DNA of 8,220 nucleotides, taken from positions 1 through 8,220 of the forward strand of contig URLU01000098.1 in the NCBI GenBank assembly GCA_900548765.1. The letters are read 5' to 3'. This DNA comes from an uncultured Lachnobacterium sp. Its GTDB lineage: Bacteria; Bacillota; Clostridia; Lachnospirales; Lachnospiraceae. The translations under genes were made by a program, and so were the position numbers. Below the pieces are notes generated by a model, which saw only the letters and a program-made list of their open reading frames with translations, was not told the origin of the DNA and ran no database searches. Below are positions 1-5,250 of this stretch, in pieces. Each line of letters begins with the position of its first letter. Position 1 is the first letter of the stretch.

Positions 1-328
1 GCTGTGAGTCCTGATCACCACAGTTGTGAATACCACAGCCAGCCACGATTACCACATCACAGTCCTCGCCTATATAAAAGTCATTGTATACAACTTCCTT
101 AAGTCCTGACTCACTTATTACAACAGGGATGTGCACGCTCTCGTTTTTAGTGCCATCCTTTATCCTTATATCAATACCGCTCTTGTCCTCTTTTGAGGTA
201 ATATCAATATTTGCTGTTGTGTTTCTGCCAGCCATCTGGCTGTTGGCACGGATATTATATGCGCCCTCCGGCACCTTATGGAGGTCAGCAACCTCCTCTA
301 AAATTTTCTTCTGAATATTGTCTAACAT
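1..328 (-). CDS. sufB: SufB/SufD-family Fe-S cluster assembly scaffold, N-terminal part (short SufB type)
   Basis: The gene starts at the ATG at 328 and runs off the left edge, so 109 codons of its 5' end are visible. The protein opens MLDNIQKKILEEVADLHKVP and continues with an NIRANSQMAGRNTT stretch and a VVYNDFYIG...VVIVAGCGIHNCGDQDSQ stretch. These are typical of the short SufB/SufD-like proteins found beside SufC in Clostridia and archaea. In that family the protein forms a beta-helix scaffold in the cytoplasm on which SufC-driven Fe-S clusters are built. The long N-terminal helical domain of E. coli SufB is absent: the core begins almost at once, consistent with a short protein of roughly 300 residues. 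The Shine-Dalgarno GGAGG lies within and just after the sufC stop (TAGGAGG), 7 nt from the ATG, indicating translational coupling. SufB versus SufD cannot be settled from this fragment; a minimal SufCB pair is inferred. Confidence 0.87.
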   Translation of the reverse strand, partial: MLDNIQKKILEEVADLHKVPEGAYNIRANSQMAGRNTTANIDITSKEDKSGIDIRIKDGTKNESVHIPVVISESGLKEVVYNDFYIGEDCDVVIVAGCGIHNCGDQDSQ

Positions 329-339
329 CTGTATTCCTC

Positions 340-1071
340 CTAAGAAAGTTTGTTACATGCCACTGGTACTGCTGATGACGTGCCCAGTAAAGCAGGAAGG
401 ATTTCATCCTTCGGTCCCTTTTTCTTTACCTTGCCGTCCTGAATAACTACGATTTCATCAGCTATGTTAAGAATTCTTTCCTGGTGTGAAATAATCAGTA
501 CTGTACCATTAATATTCTCTCTTATATTTTCAAACACCTTGATGAGGTTCTGGAAGCTCCATAAGTCAATTCCAGCCTCCGGTTCGTCAAAAATAGACAG
601 CTTGGTGCCTCTGGCAAGAACTGTAGCAATCTCAATTCGCTTAAGCTCGCCCCCTGACAGGCTGGCATTTACCTCTCTCTCAATATATTCTCTGGCGCAG
701 AGTCCCACCTTGGACAGGTACTCACAAGCCTCATCATTTGAGATTTGTCTGCTTGCTGCAAGCCTTAATAAATCAATAACCTTGATTCCCTTGAAATGAA
801 CAGGCTGCTGGAAGGCAAAGCTTATACCTTTGTTTGCCCTCTCTGTGATGCTGTCAGCCGTGATGTCCTCTCCATCTAAAATAATCTGGCCTTCTGAAAC
901 CCTGTTTATACCCATTATAACCTTTGCAAGGGTAGATTTGCCACCACCATTCGGTCCGGTTATGACAACAAACCTGCCATCCTCAATTTCAAGATTTAAG
1001 CCATCAATAATTGTCTTTTGCTCTCCGCTCTCTTCTGTAACTGTGTAGTTAATATCCTTTAATTCTAGCAT
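340..1071 (-). CDS. sufC: SufC, ATPase of the SUF Fe-S cluster assembly machinery
   Basis: A 243-residue cytosolic ABC-type ATPase that works with SufB/SufD-type scaffolds; it does not energise a membrane transporter. Visible motifs are Walker A GPNGGGKST at residues 39-47, Q-loop FQQP around 88, signature LSGGE at 138-142 followed by LKRIEIA, Walker B ending in IFDEPEAGID (160-169) and the switch histidine in ISHQ (H196). SufC-specific marks are the GISFAFQQP Q-loop and the LSGGELKRIEI and DEPEAGIDLWSF stretches, where transport ATPases usually have DEPTSALD. Length matches the SufC family (about 245). The ATG at 1069-1071 has AGGAGGA about 3-4 nt upstream (1075-1081). The gene lies 14 nt after the DUF134 gene and is followed directly by the sufB-type gene, so the three form one operon. 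ATP hydrolysis is expected to remodel the SufB scaffold during cluster assembly. The identification is firm. Confidence 0.95.
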   Translation of the reverse strand: MLELKDINYTVTEESGEQKTIIDGLNLEIEDGRFVVITGPNGGGKSTLAKVIMGINRVSEGQIILDGEDITADSITERANKGISFAFQQPVHFKGIKVIDLLRLAASRQISNDEACEYLSKVGLCAREYIEREVNASLSGGELKRIEIATVLARGTKLSIFDEPEAGIDLWSFQNLIKVFENIRENINGTVLIISHQERILNIADEIVVIQDGKVKKKGPKDEILPALLGTSSAVPVACNKLS

Positions 1072-1085
1072 TTATCCTCCTTCTA

Positions 1086-1415
1086 TTATGCATTCTTCCC
1101 ACATACACAACATCCGCCCTGTCCGTCACAAACCTCATAATTGCCTCCGCTAATCTGAAGCTCATAGCCGTACACCAGACATTTTGCAGTCTTGGTTCTG
1201 GCACTGTTATATATTGCCTGTGCGGTTGTCCTGGCTACATTCATTCTGAGGGCACATTCCTCCTGGGAAACACCCTCTATATCTATGAGACGCATTGCCT
1301 CCAATTCATCTACAGACATAGTAATAATTTCACTTTTGGTTTTCTTATTTTCCGGTCCGAATTCCTTAATTGCAGGTTCTTCACATATACGTCTTGGTTT
1401 TATTGGTCTTGGCAA
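1086..1415 (-). CDS. UPF0251/DUF134 family HTH protein with cysteine-rich C-terminus
   Basis: A small protein of 109 residues if it starts at the TTG at 1413-1415, giving MPRPIKPRRIC, which matches the usual start of UPF0251 proteins (M-x-RP-x-K-x-R-x-I). Its body, DELEAMRLIDIEGVSQEECA followed by LRMNVARTTAQAIYNSAR, is a sigma-70 region-4-like helix-turn-helix, so DNA binding is likely. The tail CDGQGGCCVCGK carries four cysteines (96, 102, 103, 105 in this numbering) that could bind a metal or an Fe-S cluster. The in-frame ATG at 1445 would give 119 residues, but it lies only about 5 nt from the predicted transcript start and has no proper SD. The ATG at 1421 is only 1 nt from the AGGAGG. 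The TTG is 7 nt from it. The gene is first in an operon with sufC and the sufB-type gene, so it may regulate Fe-S assembly. Function in this family is poorly known and the regulatory role is inference. Confidence 0.85.
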   Translation of the reverse strand: MPRPIKPRRICEEPAIKEFGPENKKTKSEIITMSVDELEAMRLIDIEGVSQEECALRMNVARTTAQAIYNSARTKTAKCLVYGYELQISGGNYEVCDGQGGCCVCGKNA

Positions 1416-1422
1416 TTCCATC

Positions 1423-1428
1423 CCTCCT
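1423..1428 (-). promoter_or_regulatory. Shine-Dalgarno that selects the TTG start of the DUF134 gene
   Basis: On the minus strand AGGAGG is followed by GATGGAA and then TTG, a 7-nt spacing. The ATG inside this spacer (1419-1421) is only 1 nt from the SD, which is too close for normal initiation. The upstream ATG at 1445 has only a weak AAAGG two to four nt before it. Confidence 0.7.
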
Positions 1429-1433
1429 TTATC

Positions 1434-1443
1434 GGCATATGCC
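1434..1443. promoter_or_regulatory. Perfect 10-bp palindrome GGCATATGCC, candidate operator
   Basis: The palindrome lies about 7-16 nt downstream of the predicted transcription start of the DUF134-sufCB operon and upstream of its SD. If the TTG start is right it is untranslated leader, where a bound repressor would block promoter clearance. The symmetry is seen in the sequence; the operator role and the identity of any regulator (the DUF134 protein is the obvious candidate) are inference. It could be a chance palindrome. Confidence 0.35.
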
Positions 1444-1456
1444 ATTTACCTTTTTC

Positions 1457-1484
1457 AGTATAGCATCCATTTTTCTCATGTCAA
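1457..1484 (-). promoter_or_regulatory. Sigma-A-type promoter of the DUF134-sufC-sufB operon
   Basis: The minus strand has a perfect -35 TTGACA (1479-1484), a 16-nt spacer and -10 TATACT (1457-1462) preceded by TGC, an extended -10 element. Transcription should start near 1450. It directly follows the terminator of the hpt gene, so the operon is transcriptionally independent of its upstream neighbour. Confidence 0.8.
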
Positions 1485-1499
1485 CTTTTGTCCTTGATT

Positions 1500-1537
1500 A
1501 AAAACAAAAGAGACTTAAAGATATAACTCTAAGTCTC
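1500..1537 (-). terminator. Intrinsic terminator of the hpt gene
   Basis: On the minus strand the stem GAGACTTAGAG pairs with CTTTAAGTCTC (11 bp including one G-U pair) around a 6-nt TTATAT loop. The T-rich run TTTTGTTTTT follows at 1509-1500. It lies about 20 nt after the hpt stop codon and before the promoter of the next operon. Confidence 0.85.
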
Positions 1538-1557
1538 CTCTTAATTCACATATATTA

Positions 1558-1902
1558 TTAATCAAGCTGATTAATTGTATCAACTGCAAGCTCGTATTCT
1601 TTTTTTAAAGTATCAAGGCGGTCTCCCATGTCATGCTCCTGTCTGTCCCTGTAAAGCTCTGTGATGTCACTTGCCACTGCATAAATTCTGGAAAGCGACA
1701 GATTTGCCGCAACCCCCTTTAAAGTATGGGCAGAAGAAAAAATTCCCTCAATATCACCTGCCTCATATGCAGCAAGCAGATTATCATAGCTCTTATCAGC
1801 TTCAAACTTCTTCAAAAATCTGGCAGCCAGGTCTTCCTTTAACAAGCGGGCCATAGCATCGTTGTAATCGCCAATAATATCATAGCACTCTTTAACAGTC
1901 AT
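1558..1902 (-). CDS. Stand-alone histidine phosphotransfer (Hpt) domain protein
   Basis: A 114-residue, mostly helical, cytosolic protein. The motif SSAHTLKGVAANLS places the phospho-accepting histidine at residue 59, with the conserved K62 and G63 after it, as in Hpt domains of phosphorelays and of CheA P1. The protein is essentially one Hpt four-helix bundle with no kinase or receiver domain. I chose the ATG at 1900-1902 because TGGAGG lies 7 nt upstream (1910-1915); the in-frame ATG at 1953 would put 17 extra residues across the promoter's -35 box. The gene follows the chemoreceptor gene by 90 nt and has its own promoter in that gap, so it can be co-transcribed or expressed alone. It should relay phosphate between a hybrid or CheA-type kinase and a receiver protein, but neither partner is in the window. 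The link to the neighbouring chemoreceptor rests on position only. Confidence 0.88.
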   Translation of the reverse strand: MTVKECYDIIGDYNDAMARLLKEDLAARFLKKFEADKSYDNLLAAYEAGDIEGIFSSAHTLKGVAANLSLSRIYAVASDITELYRDRQEHDMGDRLDTLKKEYELAVDTINQLD

Positions 1903-1909
1903 ATTATAT

Positions 1910-1915
1910 CCTCCA
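1910..1915 (-). promoter_or_regulatory. Shine-Dalgarno that fixes the hpt start at 1902
   Basis: TGGAGG on the minus strand is followed by a 7-nt spacer and the ATG at 1902. No comparable site precedes the alternative ATG at 1953. Confidence 0.75.
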
Positions 1916-1924
1916 ATTAGTAAT

Positions 1925-1953
1925 ATTGTACTATTTTTCTGTATACTGTGCAA
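1925..1953 (-). promoter_or_regulatory. Sigma-A-type promoter for the hpt gene
   Basis: The minus strand has -35 TTGCAC (1948-1953), a 17-nt spacer and -10 TACAAT (1925-1930), ending about 10 nt before the hpt SD. This allows hpt expression separate from the lipoprotein-chemoreceptor operon. I see no terminator between the chemoreceptor stop and this promoter, so read-through is also possible. Confidence 0.6.
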
Positions 1954-1992
1954 GAGCCAATATCAGCATTACAGCAAGAACTATGACCGAGC

Positions 1993-3693
1993 CTATATTT
2001 TGAAGTAATCAATACTTCCCACCAATTTATCCGCGATCTCCTGCAGCTGCTCTGCACTCATGTACACCTGCTGGAAGGTATCCACAACCACCTCTGTCTC
2101 ATTGTAGGTTGCCTTCGTACCAGACTCATTATCCTGAGCAATAACAGTAAGATCCTCCACAGCCTGCAATACTTCATTTCTTGTGCTTGCCAGATTTTCT
2201 GTACTGTTCTTAATCTGCCTTATGCTCTGCATAGAATTGCGAATCTGCGTAATAACCTCTTCCACAACCTTCTGGGTCTCCATCATGCTCTCACTCTGGC
2301 TGGTGATAACCGCCTGCATCTGCTGCATGATTTCAACTGCCTTGGTTGAATCGTCATTTAACATCTTAGCAGTCTCTTCAATCTCCTTGCTGGACAGGTT
2401 TGACTGCTCAGAGAGCTTCTTAATCTCCTCTGCTACAACAGCAAAGCCCTTTCCACTCTCACCGGCTCTGGCTGCCTCAATAGAAGCATTTAAGCTGAGA
2501 AGGTTCGTCTGCTCGGCAATAGAAGTGATAAACTCTGTTGCCGCCTGTATCTTTTTAACCGAGTCATTTGTCCTGTTAGTCTGCTCCTGTACCTCACGAA
2601 TGGTCTGCTCAACCTGGTCGTTAATACTCTGGAGATTTGTGAGTGTATCTGCTGCCTTTTCGCTGGACTGCTGCATTGAGATGGCATTTTCATCCAGTGC
2701 CTTTACCTCTGCAGTAGTCTCTGTAATATTTTCTCCCATAATGCGCATATGCTCTGAGGTATTCATGGAATTGCGAGCCTGCTCTGTAGAGTTTTCAACC
2801 ACATGGTTAACCGCAGTCCTTACGCTCTCCATAGTGCCGCTGGTATCATTTGCCGCAGTCTGCAGCAAGCGGGAAGACTCCACCAGTGTCCTTGCATTCT
2901 GGTTAATCTCCCTGATGGTTGACTGCATGGCATCACGCAGGGTGATAGTAACCTTTGACAATTCTCCGATTTCATCCTTTTGATTCAGTAGCTTATCATC
3001 TACCCAGACAGTCAAATCTCCATCTGCAATCTTTCCTACAGCTTCAATACTTGTCTTAATATTTTTGCTCATGGCAGAGGCAAAACGCATGCCGAAAATA
3101 ATGCAGACCGCCATAATGACAAGAACTGCCAGTGTGAGCGATAAGATAATCTGGTTAATCACTGCATCCTTTTCCTGCTTGTTAGTTCCAACAAACACCA
3201 TGCCCACAATATCACTTGTGCTTCCGTTCTGATAAACCGGCATATAATATCCATAGTTCAAGGTGCCATCAATGGATACCGCCTGGCTGAAATATTCCTC
3301 TCCGCCCTTCAATACCTTCTCAACAATCTTATCTCCAGCTCTTGAATTTAAGATACGATTTCCCTGTTCGTCTACAGCAGAGGTCATGATTCTCTTGTCA
3401 CCATAGAAAAATGTAACATCCATGCCACTGTTGCTTTTGATACGGTCTACAAGGTTTTCTGACTTTGAAACATTATAGCTTCCCTTCCAGATGTCTCCGC
3501 TTGTAGTTTCCAGATAGTCTCCGGTATTCTGGTCATAAGCTGCAAGAGTTGCTGCCGCAGTTCCCTTTAATGCATCCTGTACTTCATCCAGCATGGAATT
3601 TTTAACCATTGTTGTTGAAACCGCAAGCGAAATAAGTCCCAGCACAAGTACCGGTACGATTGTAATCGCAAGGATTTTTTTCTTAATATTCAT
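1993..3693 (-). CDS. Methyl-accepting chemotaxis protein with periplasmic-type single Cache-like sensor domain
   Basis: A 566-residue transmembrane chemoreceptor. In order: TM1 at about 7-30; an extracellular domain at about 31-178 with Cache-like features (MDVTFFYGDKR, ILNSRAGDKIVEKVL, YGYYMPVYQNGS, DIVGMVFVGT); TM2 at about 181-203; a HAMP domain at about 204-258 (DGDLTVWV, DEIGELSK); then a long coiled-coil signalling domain. The hairpin tip that contacts CheA/CheW is EQTNLLSLNASIEAARAG through KGFAVVAEEIKKL, residues 394-427, close to the family consensus. It ends without a CheR-docking pentapeptide. The ATG at 3693 has AGGAGG 6 nt upstream, and this SD overlaps the stop of the preceding lipoprotein gene (TAGGAGG), so translation is probably coupled. 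The ligand is unknown. The partnership suggests sensing of a solute carried by the lipoprotein, directly or through the Cache-like domain. No methylation enzymes or CheA/W genes are in the window. Confidence 0.95.
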   Translation of the reverse strand: MNIKKKILAITIVPVLVLGLISLAVSTTMVKNSMLDEVQDALKGTAAATLAAYDQNTGDYLETTSGDIWKGSYNVSKSENLVDRIKSNSGMDVTFFYGDKRIMTSAVDEQGNRILNSRAGDKIVEKVLKGGEEYFSQAVSIDGTLNYGYYMPVYQNGSTSDIVGMVFVGTNKQEKDAVINQIILSLTLAVLVIMAVCIIFGMRFASAMSKNIKTSIEAVGKIADGDLTVWVDDKLLNQKDEIGELSKVTITLRDAMQSTIREINQNARTLVESSRLLQTAANDTSGTMESVRTAVNHVVENSTEQARNSMNTSEHMRIMGENITETTAEVKALDENAISMQQSSEKAADTLTNLQSINDQVEQTIREVQEQTNRTNDSVKKIQAATEFITSIAEQTNLLSLNASIEAARAGESGKGFAVVAEEIKKLSEQSNLSSKEIEETAKMLNDDSTKAVEIMQQMQAVITSQSESMMETQKVVEEVITQIRNSMQSIRQIKNSTENLASTRNEVLQAVEDLTVIAQDNESGTKATYNETEVVVDTFQQVYMSAEQLQEIADKLVGSIDYFKI

Positions 3694-3703
3694 GCTGTTC
3701 CTC

Positions 3704-4900
3704 CTATTCCACTACACTGACGGTCTTAAAATACCAGTTTATGCCGCCAGTAATAGTTGCATCATCCAGTGTCTTGCCCTCTTCTCCTACAGTTTCTCCG
3801 GTGTTGGTTTCTATCATGCCATCAAAGACTCCGTTTTCTCCAGACAAAATCTGTTTCTTGGCTTCATCCACCTTTTCCTGGGTTCCCTCTGCACAGAAGT
3901 CTGCAAGGGCTGTTATGCCAACCAGATTTTCGGCCATGCCTCCGTAATAGTTGCTGCCATCCCATGTGCCGTCAATTATGCTCTGGACTGCAGTGGTGTA
4001 GTAAGCACTCCAATTCCAGACTACACTGCAAAGGCATGCCTTTGGTGCGTTTTTACTCATATCTGAATTGTAACCTATACTGTAGGCACCATAGTCCTGG
4101 GCAAGGGTCTGTGGGTACTCTGTATCACAGTGCTGGGCTATCACATCACAGCCCATGTCCAAAAGGGTCTGTGCTGCTGCCTTTTCTCCTTCCGGGTCAT
4201 ACCAGCTGTTTGTGACCTTAACATATACTTTTGCGTCAGGATTTACAGAATAAATTCCAAGTGCAAAGGCATCTATTCCGCCTGTAACCTCTGAATTAGA
4301 AGAATCCATGGCTGCAACATATCCGATTTTGTCTGAGCTTGTATTCATTCCAGCCACAATACCGCTCAGGTACCGGGCCTGATAGATTCTGCCGAAATAG
4401 TTATTAAAATTCTTACCATTGCTCATGTAGCCTGTGCCATGGGAGAAATATATATCCGGATATTCCTCTGCCATCTCTGCCGTGGTCTCCATGTATCCCC
4501 AGCTTGTGGTAAAAATAATATTGCAGCCCTCGTCAATACACTCCTGTATAGCCTCTCTGGTTGCGTCTGCATCTGTGTCTGCCACATTGGTTTTCCTCAC
4601 AATCTGGTCATCAGAAAGTCCAAGATTCTGCTGCATTCCCTGAATACCCAAATCGTGGGTATAGGTATAACCGCTTCCCTCTGCCGGGTCTGACAAGTGT
4701 ATTACCCCCACCTTTATCTCGTCCTTTGGAATTGCTTCAGAATTGCCGGCTGTAGATGTATCTGCCGAAGCGGTCTGTTCTGTACCGCCCTCCACGTTAT
4801 TGGTTGCATAATCATCAATCTGTGTCACTGTGCCACAGCCTGCCAAAAGAAATGCACTGAGCAGAACTGAAAGGCACTTCCCTAGTCTGCCTTTTTTCAT
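3704..4900 (-). CDS. BMP-family (Med/PnrA-like) substrate-binding lipoprotein
   Basis: A 398-residue lipoprotein from the ATG at 4900, which begins MKKGRLGKCLSVLLSAFLL and has the lipobox LLAGC with C22 as the lipidated residue. A Thr/Ser/Ala-rich linker (about 23-58) leads to the binding domain (EIKVGVIHLSDPAEGSGYT, then GCNIIFTTSWGYMETTAEMA, GYVAAMDSSNSEVTGGIDAF and GCDVIAQHCDT). That order fits the basic membrane lipoprotein family (PF02608), whose characterised members bind nucleosides for ABC uptake. The alternative ATG at 4936 would bury the signal peptide and lacks the GGAGG that lies 6 nt before 4900. No ATPase or permease of the BMP/NupNOPQ type is adjacent; the next gene is a chemoreceptor. 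The protein may therefore present ligand to that receptor or feed a transporter encoded elsewhere. Purine nucleoside as ligand is a family-based guess only. Confidence 0.92.
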   Translation of the reverse strand: MKKGRLGKCLSVLLSAFLLAGCGTVTQIDDYATNNVEGGTEQTASADTSTAGNSEAIPKDEIKVGVIHLSDPAEGSGYTYTHDLGIQGMQQNLGLSDDQIVRKTNVADTDADATREAIQECIDEGCNIIFTTSWGYMETTAEMAEEYPDIYFSHGTGYMSNGKNFNNYFGRIYQARYLSGIVAGMNTSSDKIGYVAAMDSSNSEVTGGIDAFALGIYSVNPDAKVYVKVTNSWYDPEGEKAAAQTLLDMGCDVIAQHCDTEYPQTLAQDYGAYSIGYNSDMSKNAPKACLCSVVWNWSAYYTTAVQSIIDGTWDGSNYYGGMAENLVGITALADFCAEGTQEKVDEAKKQILSGENGVFDGMIETNTGETVGEEGKTLDDATITGGINWYFKTVSVVE

Positions 4901-4906
4901 ATGAAT

Positions 4907-4911
4907 CCTCC
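4907..4911 (-). promoter_or_regulatory. Shine-Dalgarno that fixes the BMP lipoprotein start at 4900
   Basis: GGAGG on the minus strand is followed by ATTCAT and the ATG at 4900, a 6-nt spacing. This start gives a standard lipoprotein signal peptide; the ATG at 4936 does not. Confidence 0.75.
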
Positions 4912-4964
4912 ATATCTCCTCTGTTATAAAATTCATTTTCTATTCCTTAAGTACTGCTAATTCT

Positions 4965-4992
4965 ATTGTAATAAAATTTGGGCAATTTTCAG
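4965..4992 (-). promoter_or_regulatory. Probable promoter of the lipoprotein-chemoreceptor operon
   Basis: The minus strand has -35 CTGAAA (4987-4992, 4 of 6 matches to TTGACA), a 16-nt spacer and -10 TACAAT (4965-4970). The predicted start near 4958 gives a leader of about 58 nt. The -35 is imperfect, but A-tracts abut it on the upstream side and could act as an UP element. I found no sigma-D-type TAAA/GCCGATAA pair here, although many chemoreceptor genes use one. Confidence 0.5.
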
Positions 4993-5037
4993 CTTTTTTC
5001 TGACTTTTTCGACTTTTTTCGATAGACTTGGACTTTT
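4986..5037. repeat. Helically phased A/T-tracts, degenerate GACTTTTTC repeat; likely curved DNA
   Basis: On the plus strand, T-runs lie at 4986-4989, 4994-4999, 5005-5009, 5014-5019 and 5034-5037. Their centres are about 9, 10.5, 9.5 and 19 bp apart, close to one helical turn (or two). Three runs are preceded by GAC, giving a degenerate GACTTTTTC repeat. Phased A-tracts bend DNA, and next to a -35 box they can act as UP elements. Two copies of a near Spo0A-like heptamer (minus-strand TATCGAA and AGTCGAA, each one mismatch from TGTCGAA) fall inside, which I do not regard as reliable sites. Confidence 0.6.
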
Positions 5038-5040
5038 CAC

Positions 5041-5145
5041 CCATAATTCTGAGAAAACCGGGTGGCATACAATGTATTTAGCTGAAAAAATATGAAGTCA
5101 TATTTAATCTGCAAAACAACTGTATGCTGCCCGGTTAAATTATGG
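5041..5145. repeat. 105-bp near-palindromic element (long hairpin); MITE-like or structured RNA/terminator
   Basis: Three nested pairs of arms make nearly the whole element one hairpin. Outer: CCATAATT (5041-5048) with AATTATGG (5138-5145), perfect. Middle: AACCGGGTGGCATACA (5056-5071) with TGTATGCTGCCCGGTT (5121-5136), 14 of 16 paired. Inner: GCTGAAAAAATATGA (5081-5095) with TCATATTTAATCTGC (5098-5112), 12 of 15 paired, around a 2-nt AG loop. A 9/8-nt internal loop and a 7/1-nt asymmetric loop separate them. TTTCA occurs at 5035-5039 and 5146-5150, immediately flanking if the element starts at 5040, and could be a target-site duplication. Read on the minus strand, the middle arm ends in CCCGGTTTTCTC, so the hairpin may also terminate the upstream transporter operon. 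It encodes no protein that I can see. Confidence 0.65.
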
Positions 5146-5165
5146 TTTCAAGCAGGAAGTAATTC

Positions 5166-5207
5166 TCACTTGACAATATCGCAGCATGCCTTGGATGTAA
5201 GCTGCAT
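5166..5207 (-). pseudogene. Vestigial duplicate of the permease C-terminus
   Basis: An open stretch MQLTSKACCDIVK-stop closely repeats the permease's own last residues KLTSKAYYDIVK-stop, located just upstream. It sits in a different frame, 43 bp downstream, after the permease stop codon. There is no SD before the ATG, so it is unlikely to be translated. It is best read as a leftover of a tandem duplication or of a lost paralogous permease gene. Confidence 0.6.
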
Positions 5208-5250
5208 TTTACTTGACAATATCATAATATGCCTTGGATGTTAGTTTAAA
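5168..5250. repeat. Diverged tandem direct repeat, unit 43 bp, at the permease 3' end
   Basis: The copies begin at 5168 and 5211. Each has the same 13 bases ACTTGACAATATC, then six variable bases (ATAATA versus GCAGCA), then the identical TGCCTTGGATGT. Further on the similarity decays. The right copy is the genuine coding end of the permease gene; the left copy is noncoding. The 43-bp offset is not a multiple of three. Confidence 0.75.

Noticed and set aside
1429..1436. Sigma-28-like -10 sequence GCCGATAA on the minus strand
   Set aside because: There is no TAAA at the required distance upstream, and transcription from it would start inside the SD of the DUF134 gene.
1921..1998. Short hydrophobic reading frame (minus strand, ending VMLILALAQYTEK) between the chemoreceptor and hpt genes
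   Set aside because: Only about 25 codons are open, the sole ATG leaves 12 residues, no SD precedes it and it overlaps the hpt promoter. It might be a relic, but nothing supports expression.
2183..2983. A 266-codon open frame on the plus strand
   Set aside because: It lies wholly antisense to the chemoreceptor coding region, has a low-complexity Ser/Cys/Ile-rich product typical of reversed coiled-coil coding sequence, and has no SD or recognisable domain.
3593..4215. Plus-strand open frames across the lipoprotein-chemoreceptor junction
   Set aside because: They are antisense to two well-supported genes, with no SD or family features.
5007..5022. Possible Spo0A boxes (TATCGAA and AGTCGAA on the minus strand)
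   Set aside because: Each differs from TGTCGAA, and they arise naturally from the GACTTTTTC repeat, so chance is the simpler explanation.
4901..5208. Riboswitch upstream of the BMP lipoprotein gene, such as a purine class
   Set aside because: I could not find conserved core motifs of a purine, TPP or T-box element. The long hairpin at 5041-5145 also lies upstream of the probable promoter at 4965-4992, so it would not be in the leader of that transcript.
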